A stretch of 64,000 nucleotides of DNA from Triglochin maritima. Its lineage: Eukaryota > Streptophyta > Magnoliopsida > Alismatales > Juncaginaceae. The notes beneath the pieces were generated by a model. It did not search any database. It saw nothing but the letters and a program-made list of their open reading frames with translations, and was not told the origin of the DNA. Position numbers and translations under genes: made by a program. Below, piece after piece: positions 49,301 to 59,393 of this stretch (within the stretch, counting starts at the first letter, position 1; each line of letters begins with the position of its first letter). Location of the stretch: the NCBI GenBank assembly GCA_963682175.1, contig OY821772.1:18778743-18842742 (forward strand), given 5' to 3'.

Positions 49301-49407
49301 ATGATTGTTTGATTACTTATTTAGAGAAAGATTTATTTTTGGGTATTAGCATGACTGTTATTATAAATCGGTTCCAAAATATGAAAACTCGTCGAGAACA
49401 ATGGTAA
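46392..49407 (+). pseudogene. hAT transposase (TTF zinc finger, hAT dimerisation domain), decayed
   Basis: N-terminal part: NNDISSFFSKEH... to HVVRREYIQR, then an in-frame stop. The TTF-type zinc-finger region reads HHFNPKWFEKYRPWLEYSVEKDAAFCFICYLF, then shifts frame before DAFVCDKFRAWNIADSFDKHVGGHMSAH. Further blocks are ETRSAYRKLLETSIECLKWLILQGLPFHGHDE, a segment to YHVHC, the TRIM insertion, then FAHQPQLTQVVIANKN. Later come SGDTRWGSHFKTILNVLDL and LQLQELENRFNEVSKELL. The dimerisation region reads LLPVATTSVERVFSRMTIVKDKLSNSMGDQMLNDCLITYLEKD, ending at FQNMKTRREQW (49407). Stops and frameshifts make it inactive even without the TRIM. Confidence 0.92.
47649..48179 (+). mobile_element. TRIM element inserted in the hAT transposase
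   Basis: A 531-bp miniature LTR element. Terminal repeats 47649-47840 and 47987-48179 (192 and 193 bp) run TGTAAAAC...GACGTTACA. Two bases after the first repeat is a primer site TGGTATCAAAGCC (47843-47855; one mismatch to initiator-Met). A purine-rich tract AAGTGGGGTAGG (about 47974-47985) precedes the second. It is flanked by a perfect 5-bp duplication GTTTT (47644-47648 and 48180-48184). Removing the element and one GTTTT joins the transposase codons for HCF and FAHQ in frame. Confidence 0.96.
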
Positions 49408-49906
49408 TAATTTTAAAGTACTATTAGGTTGTAATTTGAATTATTTATGACATTTTACTTCTAAATTTTTATGAAATTATTAATATTTTTGGTTTGTATG
49501 CTATTTTTTGGTTGTCAATTGGTGCGCTAGTGCGTGGTGCACACACTTGGAATCCTGGATCCGCCACTGGTAGTATATAACTACATAGATTGCTTAGAAT
49601 TTATATCCAAAGGTTAGTCGACTTTGTTCTTCTCCTACACTTGTTCACCAAGGGAGAAAACCCATCTCTATTATCAGATTGCATTAGGCTGACAATCTTG
49701 TATTCAAACTCTGAAACGTTACTAGAGTAGAAGTTCACAAGAAAATGCTTCAATGTTAATAGATTTAGTGACCTTAACTTTAAATATCAAAACTTGAATG
49801 CAGTAAAATATATATAGATCACACAACATCTCTAGTCACGTTGTTTATTGATTTATCGAAATTTCTGGAAAAAAAATAGTCCTACTTCAATGTTCATTAA
49901 TGTAGA

Positions 49907-50609
49907 CAGGGACGAAACCAAGGAGGGGCATGAGGGTAGTCAATACCGTGAGTTTGGTGGAACAATCAAAACAACGATTACAAGCATTTAAATATAGGAT
50001 GATATACTAAAGAAAGTGTACTTGTTTTGTGTAAGTATGAAATGTAATTTAAATTGTGGATAAACAATTTATACCTGATGGTTGACGACGTGAAATAGTT
50101 CGTGACAAATTTTTATAATCATCATGCTGAGTTGTTTTAAGTTGACATAGATGTGCAACTTCAAGAACTACCCAATCGTATCAACGAAACAAATACAAAA
50201 TTAATCATTTGCATGTTATGTTTAGATCCATGTAATTCTTTCTTTACCTTTGATTTGCAAAATCTAATTTATTTAGCAGGATACTATCATAATACGTTTT
50301 TCCCCATAAGGTGTGTCGGACTTTATGATGAGCTTCAAACATTTTTAACATACGTAACTCAACCTTTTTGAGTTGGAAGGAATTAATACTTAGCATAAAA
50401 AATAACGGAGAAAAAAATATACTTAGTACCCTTAATTTGGTTTACTAACTACCAAGATAGGCTTTTACTATACTAGCTACAATTGAAACTATTGGACGAT
50501 CATTTTCAACAATAAATATTACTAAAACCGTTTGTGCAACCGAATGGAAGATTATTGGTTCAACGGCAATTTTTTTCACTTTAATTCGCAATTCATGGTT
50601 CCGTCGTTG
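49907..50609 (+). mobile_element. Internally deleted hAT element, 703 bp
   Basis: Ends CAGGGACGAAACCA and TGGTTCCGTCGTTG (reverse complement CAACGACGGAACCA) match at 11 of 14 positions. Flanks AATGTAGA (49899-49906) and AATGTCGA (50610-50617) form an 8-bp duplication with one difference. It retains a transposase piece (50150-50371) reading VQLQELPNRINETNTKLIICMLCLDPCNSFFTFDLQNLIYLAGYY, the same region as LQLQELENRFNEVSKELLVCM in the hAT element to its left. It is thus a separate, older relative only 338 bp away. Confidence 0.85.
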
Positions 50610-50617
50610 AATGTCGA

Positions 50618-51878
50618 GATCTGAACAATAAATGATTATGATGAAATTTTTAATCGAAAACTTAAAATTTACTTCATGGCTTAATTTTCAAAAACGGCCG
50701 GGCAACAACATGACACTCCCAGAACTAACATGGGTTCACAAATTCAATATTGTCTCCCAATATACTCTGCAATTTGGAAGCATCTTTTATCAAAATTTAT
50801 AGGGATTGTATTTGATCGTGGAATCTTGATAGATAAGTTTTTCATACAAAATTTATAGACAAATTCTTTTGGAGTGTGCAAAAAACTCGTTTTTATAATC
50901 ATCTAAAATCATTGTAAAGAAAAAGAATTGAATTTACGTTCTTGTTGTTTAGCATGGTTGACGTATTAGTTTGAAGGTTATACAAATCAGAGGTTGTACT
51001 AGCATTAACAATATTAATATCAATTTTCAATTAACAATTCTAGAAATGCGCTCATCTAGGTACAGAAACACAAACACCATCACTATAAACCTCATCATTT
51101 CGAAATTCATTAATTACACATCCATATTCAGAGCATATACGACATATGGCTCTTGCAAAAAAAAACCACATATGTAATAAGTTTTTCTAATAATAAGCCT
51201 AAACTCTTTAGTGTAAACTCAATGAGATCTCCATAACATTAGTAGCAGAAAATTGAGATTGTCCATCTAGAAGCTGTAGGTTTTCGTAAACTATATTAAT
51301 TGTCTATCATTATCCTCATGGAATTTTGAATCTTGATATGCTATGAACATCACATATATACAAATCCCATCCCACAAAATTGAGTACATCAAGTCCAAAA
51401 AAGTCTTTGACCCTTCACCAAACCACCACACACCACCCTCCCAAATCCAATGGTTTGTCAAGATAATGTAAAAGTCGTTGGCAATTAGTTAACACTTCGA
51501 GATCAAAATTGTTGGCCGATAGCTTCACACCTCTTTTCATGTCTACTTGTTTGCCAACTAATGAATAAACTACAAACCTTAGTACTTTGGAGGAAAGGAG
51601 GCAGGGTTGAAGTCCCTTTTCTCCAACTTGAAGGAAAGATATCATCCAACCCCACACACCAACCAATCCCATTTTTAAATTTATTTGTAGATATATCTCT
51701 ATTGTTTCTTACATTACGGAGTTTGCAAGGAATCAAAGACTTCAAGCTTTGCTTAGAAACTAGTGAATAAGTGATAGTAACCCACTTGCAACTTTTGTCT
51801 ATTCTAAATTTCTAATATTATATATTTTGCCCATTGCCATAATATGACAGTGAAAGGGATGAAACAAAGAGAGGTGGT
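50618..51878. other. Intergenic DNA, no gene seen
   Basis: AT-rich. Short open frames (for example 51415-51745 on the minus strand and 51561-51770 on the plus strand) overlap each other, have no known domain and are not supported as genes. Confidence 0.45.
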
Positions 51879-52486
51879 TGTAATGTCCCGAAACAACGAA
51901 AAATTTAAAACAAATAATAATAGGATTACAATCCAAAAAAGCGGGACCGCTACTCATATATATCACCAAATGTGCACCAAAATACAATAGAATTTGTCAA
52001 AAATATGATTACATCAAAAGATGTTAACTACAAATATATACAACACATGTAATCATAAATTACCTAAAAGATAGACAACAAGATCCGGTCCCGAGTGTGC
52101 TCATCTGCTGTCACTACCTCCTAACGCCGCTCACGACCTGAAATACAAACATAAACTATGCCTGAGTTTCCATAAGGAAACCCCGTATGCCAAACCCCTA
52201 ACACATATATGAACTAACAACAACAACATGGTACGATGCAAAATGCAACAGATATAAAACATCGTCGTTGATATTGGCACCAAGGACTCTCTCCCAACCC
52301 CATCAGACACGATCCACAATGGGTCTAGGGTCCACTCACCCATCACGCACACCACACGTCCACACAAGGCCCCCGCTGGAACATTGTCGGCCAACAAACC
52401 CCACCTCACAAGGACGGTCGCTCTAGAGTCCAGAATCACTCCATAGAGCCAGAACTCGCTTCGTAGAGCCATCACTCGCTCCATAG
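51879..52486 (-). repeat. Ty3/Gypsy (Tekay/Del-like) LTR fragment
   Basis: Starts TGTAATGTCCCG at 51879 (reverse complement of a CGGGACATTACA LTR end) and shares phrases with 1-548 in opposite orientation. Its other end is cut by the SIRE-like LTR at 52487. Short imperfect repeats (TCCATAGAGCC, TCGTAGAGCC) lie at 52438-52486. Confidence 0.6.
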
Positions 52487-53947
52487 TGTAGGATCGAATG
52501 ACCCCTAATTCTAATCAATTTTAAACTAATTCTCTACTTGCTTAATCAAAGATGCGGCAGAATAAACAAACAAAAGCAAGCAAAAAAATATTACAAACCA
52601 CAATGGAGGACGACGTTTTTATAGAGGTTTGGCACCCACACCCGGGTCCTAGTCTTCTCTTGCAAGCTCCACTCGAATCACTGAGCTCCGCTCACAACTT
52701 CACTGTCCACTCCCCTTTCCAGGTCGGAAGATAACACATTTACAATCTTCAAGGTCGCGAACAACCCTCGCCGAGCTTGGCTCCTCCTCTCACAATCCGA
52801 GAGAGACACTTTGGGCTTTCACCAAACCTTTACAATCTTCTTGACAACAACAAACTTGAGTGATTCAAACACTCTCTAACTTGAGTACACTTGAGTATGA
52901 TAATTGAGACTAAAGTGTGGAAGTGGAGGCTTTGAGTGTTTGTATTGTTCTCTCTGATGTAGGAGGTCAATATAACAAGGAGAGTTGTCTAAATAAGGTT
53001 GGGGAACCTGTATTTATAAGCTCTAAAAGAGTTATAGCCATTGGGGATAAGTGTGGTGATTGGTTGTGCAAGAAACACAAAACTGAAAACTGCAGCACAC
53101 TTTTCAGGACAAGCTCGGTCGACCGAACGTGTCCAACAGTTGACTGGAAGTCAGTCTAGAACAAGGGACGGTCGACCAAGCAGGGAACGGTCGAACCAAC
53201 TATGCTATAACTTAAGTTCACTTAAGTTAATGGTTGAACTCAAAAGGTGGAACAGTCGACCGAAATCTAACATGCACTGTGGGGTTATAAGTTCGATCAA
53301 ACAAAGCGGTTTGTGTGTCGACCGAAAAATGACAGGAACTCTGGGGTTCAAGAAAACATCTTGGAACGGTCGACCGGGGTCTAGGAAACGGTCGACCGGT
53401 GGCCAAAGTATTTTGGGGTTTTGTATTGTTTATACGAATACTACCGTTGGTATAATACGACACATGTAAACGGTCGAACAACATGCACGCAATGGTGGAC
53501 CGGTTTGACACTAAAGGATAATTAATTAACTGATCCAATCGGTGGAATGGTGAACTAGTTCGGTCAACCGATTTAGCTCTGACAGTCCAGGTTTGAGGTT
53601 TAGTGTTTTCCAGTCTAAGTTTGGGTGACCTATTGAAGTCCAAAAGTTATGAGATTTTGTGTGTGACTTCTCAAAGGAACCTAGTATCTATGTGAATGGA
53701 TTTTAACTATTGTATGCCTAAGATTACATAGATTCCTAAGACTCAAAAGAAATACAAATAACATATCTTCAATAGCTTGATTACATGTCTTGACTTGAAT
53801 TTCTTTCTTCCTTGAGTCTTGATCACCTGTAGAAGTTAGCACAATACAATATATATGTCATGCATAATGTGTGCTACTCTACATTGATTATAATTAAGAT
53901 TATGTTGATTAAATCATCAAAATATAGATTAAGGCCAAAAGCCAACA
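52487..53947 (-). repeat. 3' LTR of the SIRE/Maximus-like remnant
   Basis: About 1461 bp, TGTTGGC to CCTACA on the minus strand. It contains six GTCGAC sites between about 53108 and 53400, mostly in GGTCGACCG contexts, a motif also clustered in the unrelated-looking LTRs at 1588-3708 and 9358-11439. Frames crossing it are not genes. Confidence 0.75.
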
Positions 53948-54943
53948 ATCTCCCCCTTTTTGATGATGACAACATATATCTTAATACTTGAAACTTCTAA
54001 ATGTAAATTATGCATATAAACGCTCCCCCTATGGATGTGCATAGTTTTTTGTTCAAATTTCAAGTCATCACCCCTAATAATCTCTCCCACTTTGACATCC
54101 ATCAAAAATAAGATTTAACATAGAATTTTAGGATGCCTTGTAATAAAGTTGTCCTCTCTTAATTTTGCACTTCATAACCCTATGTATATGATATTGCAAT
54201 TAAGTTCAATTTTATTCTCCCTTTTTAACATCAATCAAATATGACATATGAGCATGATGTTTGAACTCCCCTTTTAGACATCCATTAGAAAATTCGACAA
54301 ATTAGCATAGGATGTGTTTCTCCCAAATTTATAAGATATGCAATGAATAAAGTAAAAGATGTGACAATTAAGCATATTAAATCCTTTTGGAACCAATTCT
54401 TTAAGCATAAGAGGATAAAAATGTTACCCAACTTGATCCTTGAATTTGGTTTCAATCTCCTTTTGTTAGTGTAACCGGCTATGAATTTGACTCTGCTAGC
54501 TTGCCCGGTCACCACCGATCTCCCATCTTCAAGCAACTACAAGTGTAGATTTAGGTACCCAAACTACTTTGGGTCCATGAATATTATCTTTAGGAACCCA
54601 AACCATTTTGGTTTTAGGAACCCACACACTTGAGGAACTATGATTCACAAAAAAATTGCTTTCCATTCAAAATAGTGTGGATTACATTGTTTTTAACATA
54701 AGAAGCGTTCTATCCTAAACCATGTTTATCCAAAGATTGGCTTTGACTACCTAATAGCATGTCAAGCATTTTTGTTCCATTGGTGAATCTTCCTAGATCT
54801 TTTTTTAATTGCACATTGCAAGCTTGAAGATCTTATTGTTCAACATCAATAGGTGTTGCTTTTAGACTACCAAGTTCTAATGCATTAGTTTCATGTCTAG
54901 CAATCACCTCATTTTTCTCATTCATGATTATTTCAATTCGGCT

Positions 54944-55200
54944 TTAGAGACCATTTATAGTCTTTCTAGCATTTTTGTACTTTTCACAAATGATCTCATA
55001 TTCTTTAACTAAATCATGAAATGCATTTTCAAGGTCATCATGTGTATATGTTTCTTGTTTAGAACATGAGCTATCACTAGTATGAAAAGAGTTAGAATCT
55101 ACCTCACTTTGTTCATCTTCAATAGCCATGAAGCATGAGTGGGAAACCTCTCTTCTACTTTGCAAGAAGGAGGATGATGATGGTGATGAAGAATCATCTC
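54944..55200 (-). pseudogene. SIRE-like gag fragment
   Basis: The minus strand reads, after a stop where family members often have Trp, DDSSSPSSSSFLQSRREVSHSCFMAIEDEQSEVDSNSF...YTHDDLENAFHDLVKEYEIICEKYKNARKTINGL. The Ser/acidic stretch followed by CFMA and a helical FxxLxxEYE region resembles the C-terminal half of SIRE/Maximus gag. Truncated on both sides. Confidence 0.6.
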
Positions 55201-55204
55201 AAGT

Positions 55205-55410
55205 GGCTTTGTGAGTTTCCTCCTTTATTTCTCTTCTCTTGCTCTTCTCCTTTTCTCTTCTCTTCTCTTCTCCTCTCCTTTATCTCCTTCTTCTTCTCCC
55301 TTTCACTTCTCTAATTTTCGCTCTCCTCCTTCTCCTTTTCTTTTTCTCTCATCTCACTTATTCTTCCTCTTCTTTCTCTCGTTTCTTCCTTATCCTTCTT
55401 GAGGAATTTA
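55205..55410. repeat. Polypyrimidine (TTCTC-rich) tract
   Basis: About 200 bp almost entirely C and T on the plus strand. On the minus strand it would encode Lys/Glu/Arg-rich sequence next to the gag fragment, so it may be an expanded part of the gag region. Long plus-strand frames here (Phe/Leu/Ser-rich) are artefacts of composition. Confidence 0.85.
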
Positions 55411-55504
55411 AAGAAGTCTTGAGCAAGGACTTCAATGTCCTCATTATCCTCTCTTCTCATTCGCTCATCGAATTTTGCATGTAATGCCAAGGTTGGTTTG
55501 TTCT

Positions 55505-56076
55505 TGGAGGCTTCTGATTGATATCATTTCATGCATTCATTTGTGTCTTATATCCATTCTCTTGAACCTAAACAATGTTACGTAACGAGTTTTTTGTTTT
55601 AGTTTTAGGAATAAATAGGTTTGAAGAGAATAGACATAAAAGGACCTAAAGGAAGAAAAAAGACTGAGTTGAGAGACTTGAGGACTAAGATGCAAGGGAG
55701 AATGACCTGAATGTAAGACCAAAGGACCAATGAGCAAATGAAAATACTCCACACCATCATGAGGAGTATTTTGGCAATTCGAGCCGGGCCTAAACTCCAA
55801 CAACTTCCTTTGGTGCATCAAACATGACGAACACAACCCAGCAAGGCCCAACCAAAATCCAGAACATATCCGGACTTTGTAGACCGCCAATTGGCGGTCT
55901 GGAATCGCTAATTGGGGTCGGGTTGCCTCCAGATCTGACACGCTTCAGGCAGATCATGTATTACGGAGAATTAGATCTATTTCTGGTGTTGTATTAGTCC
56001 CATATCGGGGGATTGTCGCCGATTACCTTTTTCTATGGCTATAAATAGAACTCCTCCTCCTTTTGTATTCACCCAT
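55505..56076 (+). repeat. Athila-type LTR fragment (U3 and TATA), plus orientation
   Basis: Reverse-complement counterpart of 56930-57470. It runs from near the LTR start through the 20-bp palindrome at 55881-55900, a CGGGGGATTGTC box (about 56007) and the TATA region CTATAAATAGAA (56039-56050). At 56077 it is cut by another LTR of the same family in the opposite orientation. Confidence 0.75.
55881..55900. promoter_or_regulatory. Perfect 20-bp palindrome in an Athila-type LTR
   Basis: AGACCGCCAATTGGCGGTCT. It lies about 140 bp upstream of the LTR's TATA region. Related LTRs have palindromes of different sequence at the same place. Confidence 0.6.
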
Positions 56077-57829
56077 TGGTTAATCGTTTTAAATACCGCA
56101 AGTGCACGACCACGTTGAAGCGGTGAGAAGTATGGGTCTATCCTCAGGGAGGTGAGTAGCCTCTAGTTTTTCAGAAATCAAGTGGCAACAAAAAGGGAGA
56201 AGAGTTTGTCTATTCTAATCTACGCTACACTAAACTACTAAGAAGAAAAATGCAAAGTAAAGCAACTAACAATTACGTCGAATCAAAACTAAAAGAATGT
56301 AAAACTAAGCTGGAATCAAGAAGAGAAAGACCCCTAGGGGTGGAGTGTGTGCACACATATAAAAAGAGATGGTGAATAATGCATTCTAGAGGCACAAATG
56401 TAGGTAGTGTTTTCATGCATAGGAAGTGTCTAAAGGTTATGACAAAACCTATCAATCCATTCACTAACCTAGTTGATTAACATTCATATACACAAGCTGG
56501 TTATTTCAGAACCTAAACAAGCATGGGAGATGTCTAAGATGTGTGGCAAAACCCATCAAGTGTAGTATTATACTCTAACAAGCAAGCATACATTCACATT
56601 TATCAACACAATCAAAATATAAAGCATTCATATCCATTCTTTAATTCATGTATGAACATCATCTCAACCCCCAAAGGGGGACGGATCTACTTACTACACA
56701 TTATTCTAACAATTAAAATAAAGAAAAAGGAAACATTCTAACTACTTTAGCCTGAAATCAAAGAAATAAAACTAAGATAAGCATGCATAAAGAAACAACA
56801 TAATACAAAACAATAGAAAAATTATTTTATTAAATGACTTACATCACTAGCAGCATTCTTCTCCACCTTGAGATTTTTCTCCAAGGCTTACTCCAAGTAG
56901 AGAGAATGCCACCAAGCAATGAGTGAATACAAAAAGAGGAGGAGAAGTTCTATTTATAGCCAATGAAAAAGGTAATCGGGGACAATCCCCCGATGTGGGA
57001 CTAATACAACCTTCCCATAATACACATAAACACATAACCCATCTCCTAGAGAAATCGGGTCGGATTCGGACACAAACGGATCGCCAATTGGCGATCACTT
57101 TTTCCCGGATCCGACCCATTTTCGGATATGTTCTTTCTTCAATTCTTCACATGGGGTCCACTCGGATCGGTTATAGGAGTGTCAACCCGAATATAATTGT
57201 CAAATACTCCTCATGATGGTGTGGAGTTTCTTCATTTGCTCATTGGTCCTTTGGGGTTACATTCGGGTCCTTCTCCCTTGCATCTTAGTCCCCAAGTCTC
57301 ACAACTCAGTCATTTTTCTTGCTTTTAGGTCCTTTTATGCCTATTCTCCTCAATCATGTTTATTCTGTAAACTCAAACATAAAACTCGTTACGTAGCAAT
57401 GTTTAGGCGAAAAATAAAGGATATAAGACACAAATATATGCATGATATGATGTCAATAAAATACCCCACACCTAACTTTTGCTAGTCCCGAGCAAAACAA
57501 AGAAAGAGAAAAGTATACGAAAAACAAGAAATCCTAACTCACTTTCGTAGGAATCACGATTACACTTAGTACATGCAACAAGCCGTTAAACCTCCTTGTT
57601 GTCAAGGAGAATGAGTGTTGTCTCATGAGGGTTTTCAGCGGATACACCCACAAAATCCGAACAAAGATGCATTATTCAACCTAGCTACACGACTCAATGA
57701 CTCATTTTTGTCGATCATTGGACGCGGTAATGCTACGTGCCGACTGTATATATATAATCAGTCCACACACCTAGCCTAATGAATCATTTGTGAAAGTTAA
57801 TTAAGGACTTCAGTGAAAGACATGGACAA
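56077..57829 (-). mobile_element. Athila-type 3' LTR with 359 bp of internal sequence
   Basis: LTR 56077-57470 (TGGTTAATCG to ACCCCACA on the plus strand) followed by 57471-57829, which matches 59394-59757, the internal 3' region of the neighbouring element. It ends exactly where the next LTR begins (TGATTGATCG at 57830), so the 57830 element inserted into it. Confidence 0.8.
57079..57096. promoter_or_regulatory. Perfect 18-bp palindrome in an Athila-type LTR
   Basis: GATCGCCAATTGGCGATC, upstream of the TATA region (complement of TATTTATAG near 56951) on the minus strand. It differs from the palindrome at 55881-55900 at outer positions, changed on both arms. Confidence 0.6.
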
Positions 57830-59393
57830 TGATTGATCGTTTTATATTTCTACCGCAAGTGCACGGCCGCGTTGAAGCGGTGGCAAATACGGGTCGTCCA
57901 CTGGGAGGTGTGTCGACACTTGGTTTATTCGAAGGCGAGAGGTAAAAAGAAGGGAGAAAGATGTATTACACTAATCTAAACTACAAAGCTGAAATGAAAT
58001 GCAAAGGAAATGAAGATAAGCAATAAAACTAACCCCAAAGGGGGTAGAGAACTGATGTGAACATAAAGATGTGTGTGTGTGTGTTCAATTAAGCTCCTCA
58101 CAACATGTAGTGCATGAAATCATAAAACTACATCCAATCTTGCCTCTACATGAATTAAGATAAGACTACATCATTAAAACATACAAGACAATGATTGGAA
58201 TGAAGCTACATGAACTCAAGTATAAAGACTAGACCCTACTATGCCTCTACATGAATTAAGATGACTACATCATTAAAACATACAAGACATTAGCTAAGGA
58301 AAAGGCAACAAGAGTACATACACTACAAATTGTGTTTCCAACATTAACTTCATCCATATCCTAACTTTATCATTCCCCATAAAATAGGTCCACTAATCAA
58401 AGCATAAGCTAAGCTTCATTCAAGAGCATTAGCATATCAAAGATAAGAGTGGAGACCCATTAGATGGTTATGGAAATCATATAAAGCTCAAGGGATAAAA
58501 ATAACACACACTTAATACACTACATGATTATATCACATATTTCTCCACCCCCCAAATGGGGATGGAACTACTCACTACTCATTACACTAACTAATCTAGC
58601 AAAGGAAAGCATAATACTGAAATGAAATTTATACTACTTAAGCAAGAAATATTAAAGAAGCATAAAACTAAACAAACAAACAAGCATGCAAAGGAAAGGA
58701 AATTAAACTAAGAGAGAAACAACATCATCAAAAGAAAACTTATATTATTAACTCACTCAATTACAAGTAGCTCTTCCTCCACTAGAGTTTTGCTTCAAGG
58801 CTTCACTCTTAGTAGGGAAGATGGCCACCAAGAGGGAGATATTGATACAATGGGAGGTGAAGAGTTCTATTTATAAGCATGGAAAAAGCTAATCCGGGAC
58901 AATCCCCCGATGTGGGACTAAACCAATACCAAAAATAGCCTAAACACATGATAATACCAGTCCAGGAAGAATCTTGGCTGATTTGGGCTTAACCAGACCG
59001 CCAATTGGCGGCCTATAAAGCCCAGATCCGGCTGGGTCTTCTGGTGGGCTTGCCTTGGTGTGTTTCTTGGTCTTGGATGCATCTAGCTGGTTTAGTGGAG
59101 CTCCGACCCGAATCGAATTGACAAAATACTCCTCATGATGGTGTGGAGTTTCCTGTTTTGCTCTTAGGTCCTTCTGTCTTACGATCAGGTCCTTCCCCCT
59201 TGCATCTTGGTCCCCAGGTCTCACAATTAGGTCATTTTTTCCTGCTTTTGGGTCCTTTCATGGCTCTTCTCTTCAAACCTCTTTATTTCTGAAAACTAAA
59301 CATAAAACTCGTCACATAGCATTGCTTAGGTGTAAGATAATGGATATAAGGTACAAATATAAGCATGAAATGATGTCAATCAAATACCCCCAC
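57830..59393 (-). repeat. 3' LTR of the Athila-type element
   Basis: About 1564 bp, TGATTGATCG to CCCCCACA on the plus strand. It contains the TACCGCAAGTGCACGG end (about 57852), a TATA-like region (complement of TATTTATAAG near 58868), the GGGACAATCCCCCGATGTGGG box (about 58898) and the palindrome at 58998-59011. The exact outer end is judged from the 57470 copy. Confidence 0.8.
58998..59011. promoter_or_regulatory. 14-bp palindrome in an Athila-type LTR
   Basis: CCGCCAATTGGCGG, at the position corresponding to 57079-57096 and 55881-55900 in related LTRs. Confidence 0.55.

Larger units (their letters stand above)
45729..49569 (+). mobile_element. hAT transposon with intact ends, interrupted by a TRIM
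   Basis: Ends CAGGGGCGGACCCA and TGGATCCGCCACTG (reverse complement CAGTGGCGGATCCA) are hAT-type inverted repeats, 12 of 14 matching. A perfect 8-bp duplication GTAGTATA flanks it (45721-45728 and 49570-49577). Inside is a TTF-zinc-finger/hAT-dimerisation transposase pseudogene, and a TRIM occupies 47649-48179. Length 3841 bp, about 3.3 kb without the TRIM and its extra target copy. Confidence 0.95.
52487..55504 (-). mobile_element. SIRE/Maximus-like Copia remnant: 3' LTR and gag piece, pol lost
   Basis: An LTR (52487-53947) begins on the minus strand TGTTGGCTTTTGGCC, immediately preceded by the purine tract AAAAAGGGGGAGAT, a junction typical of SIRE/Maximus elements. About 1 kb further is a gag fragment (54944-55200). 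No integrase or reverse transcriptase lies between, so pol has been deleted or this is a non-autonomous form. The other LTR is absent; the right boundary is where an Athila-type LTR starts at 55505. Confidence 0.75.

Noticed and set aside
55211..55484. Plus-strand frames rich in Phe, Leu and Ser that resemble membrane proteins
   Set aside because: They are translations of a polypyrimidine tract and have no defined domain.
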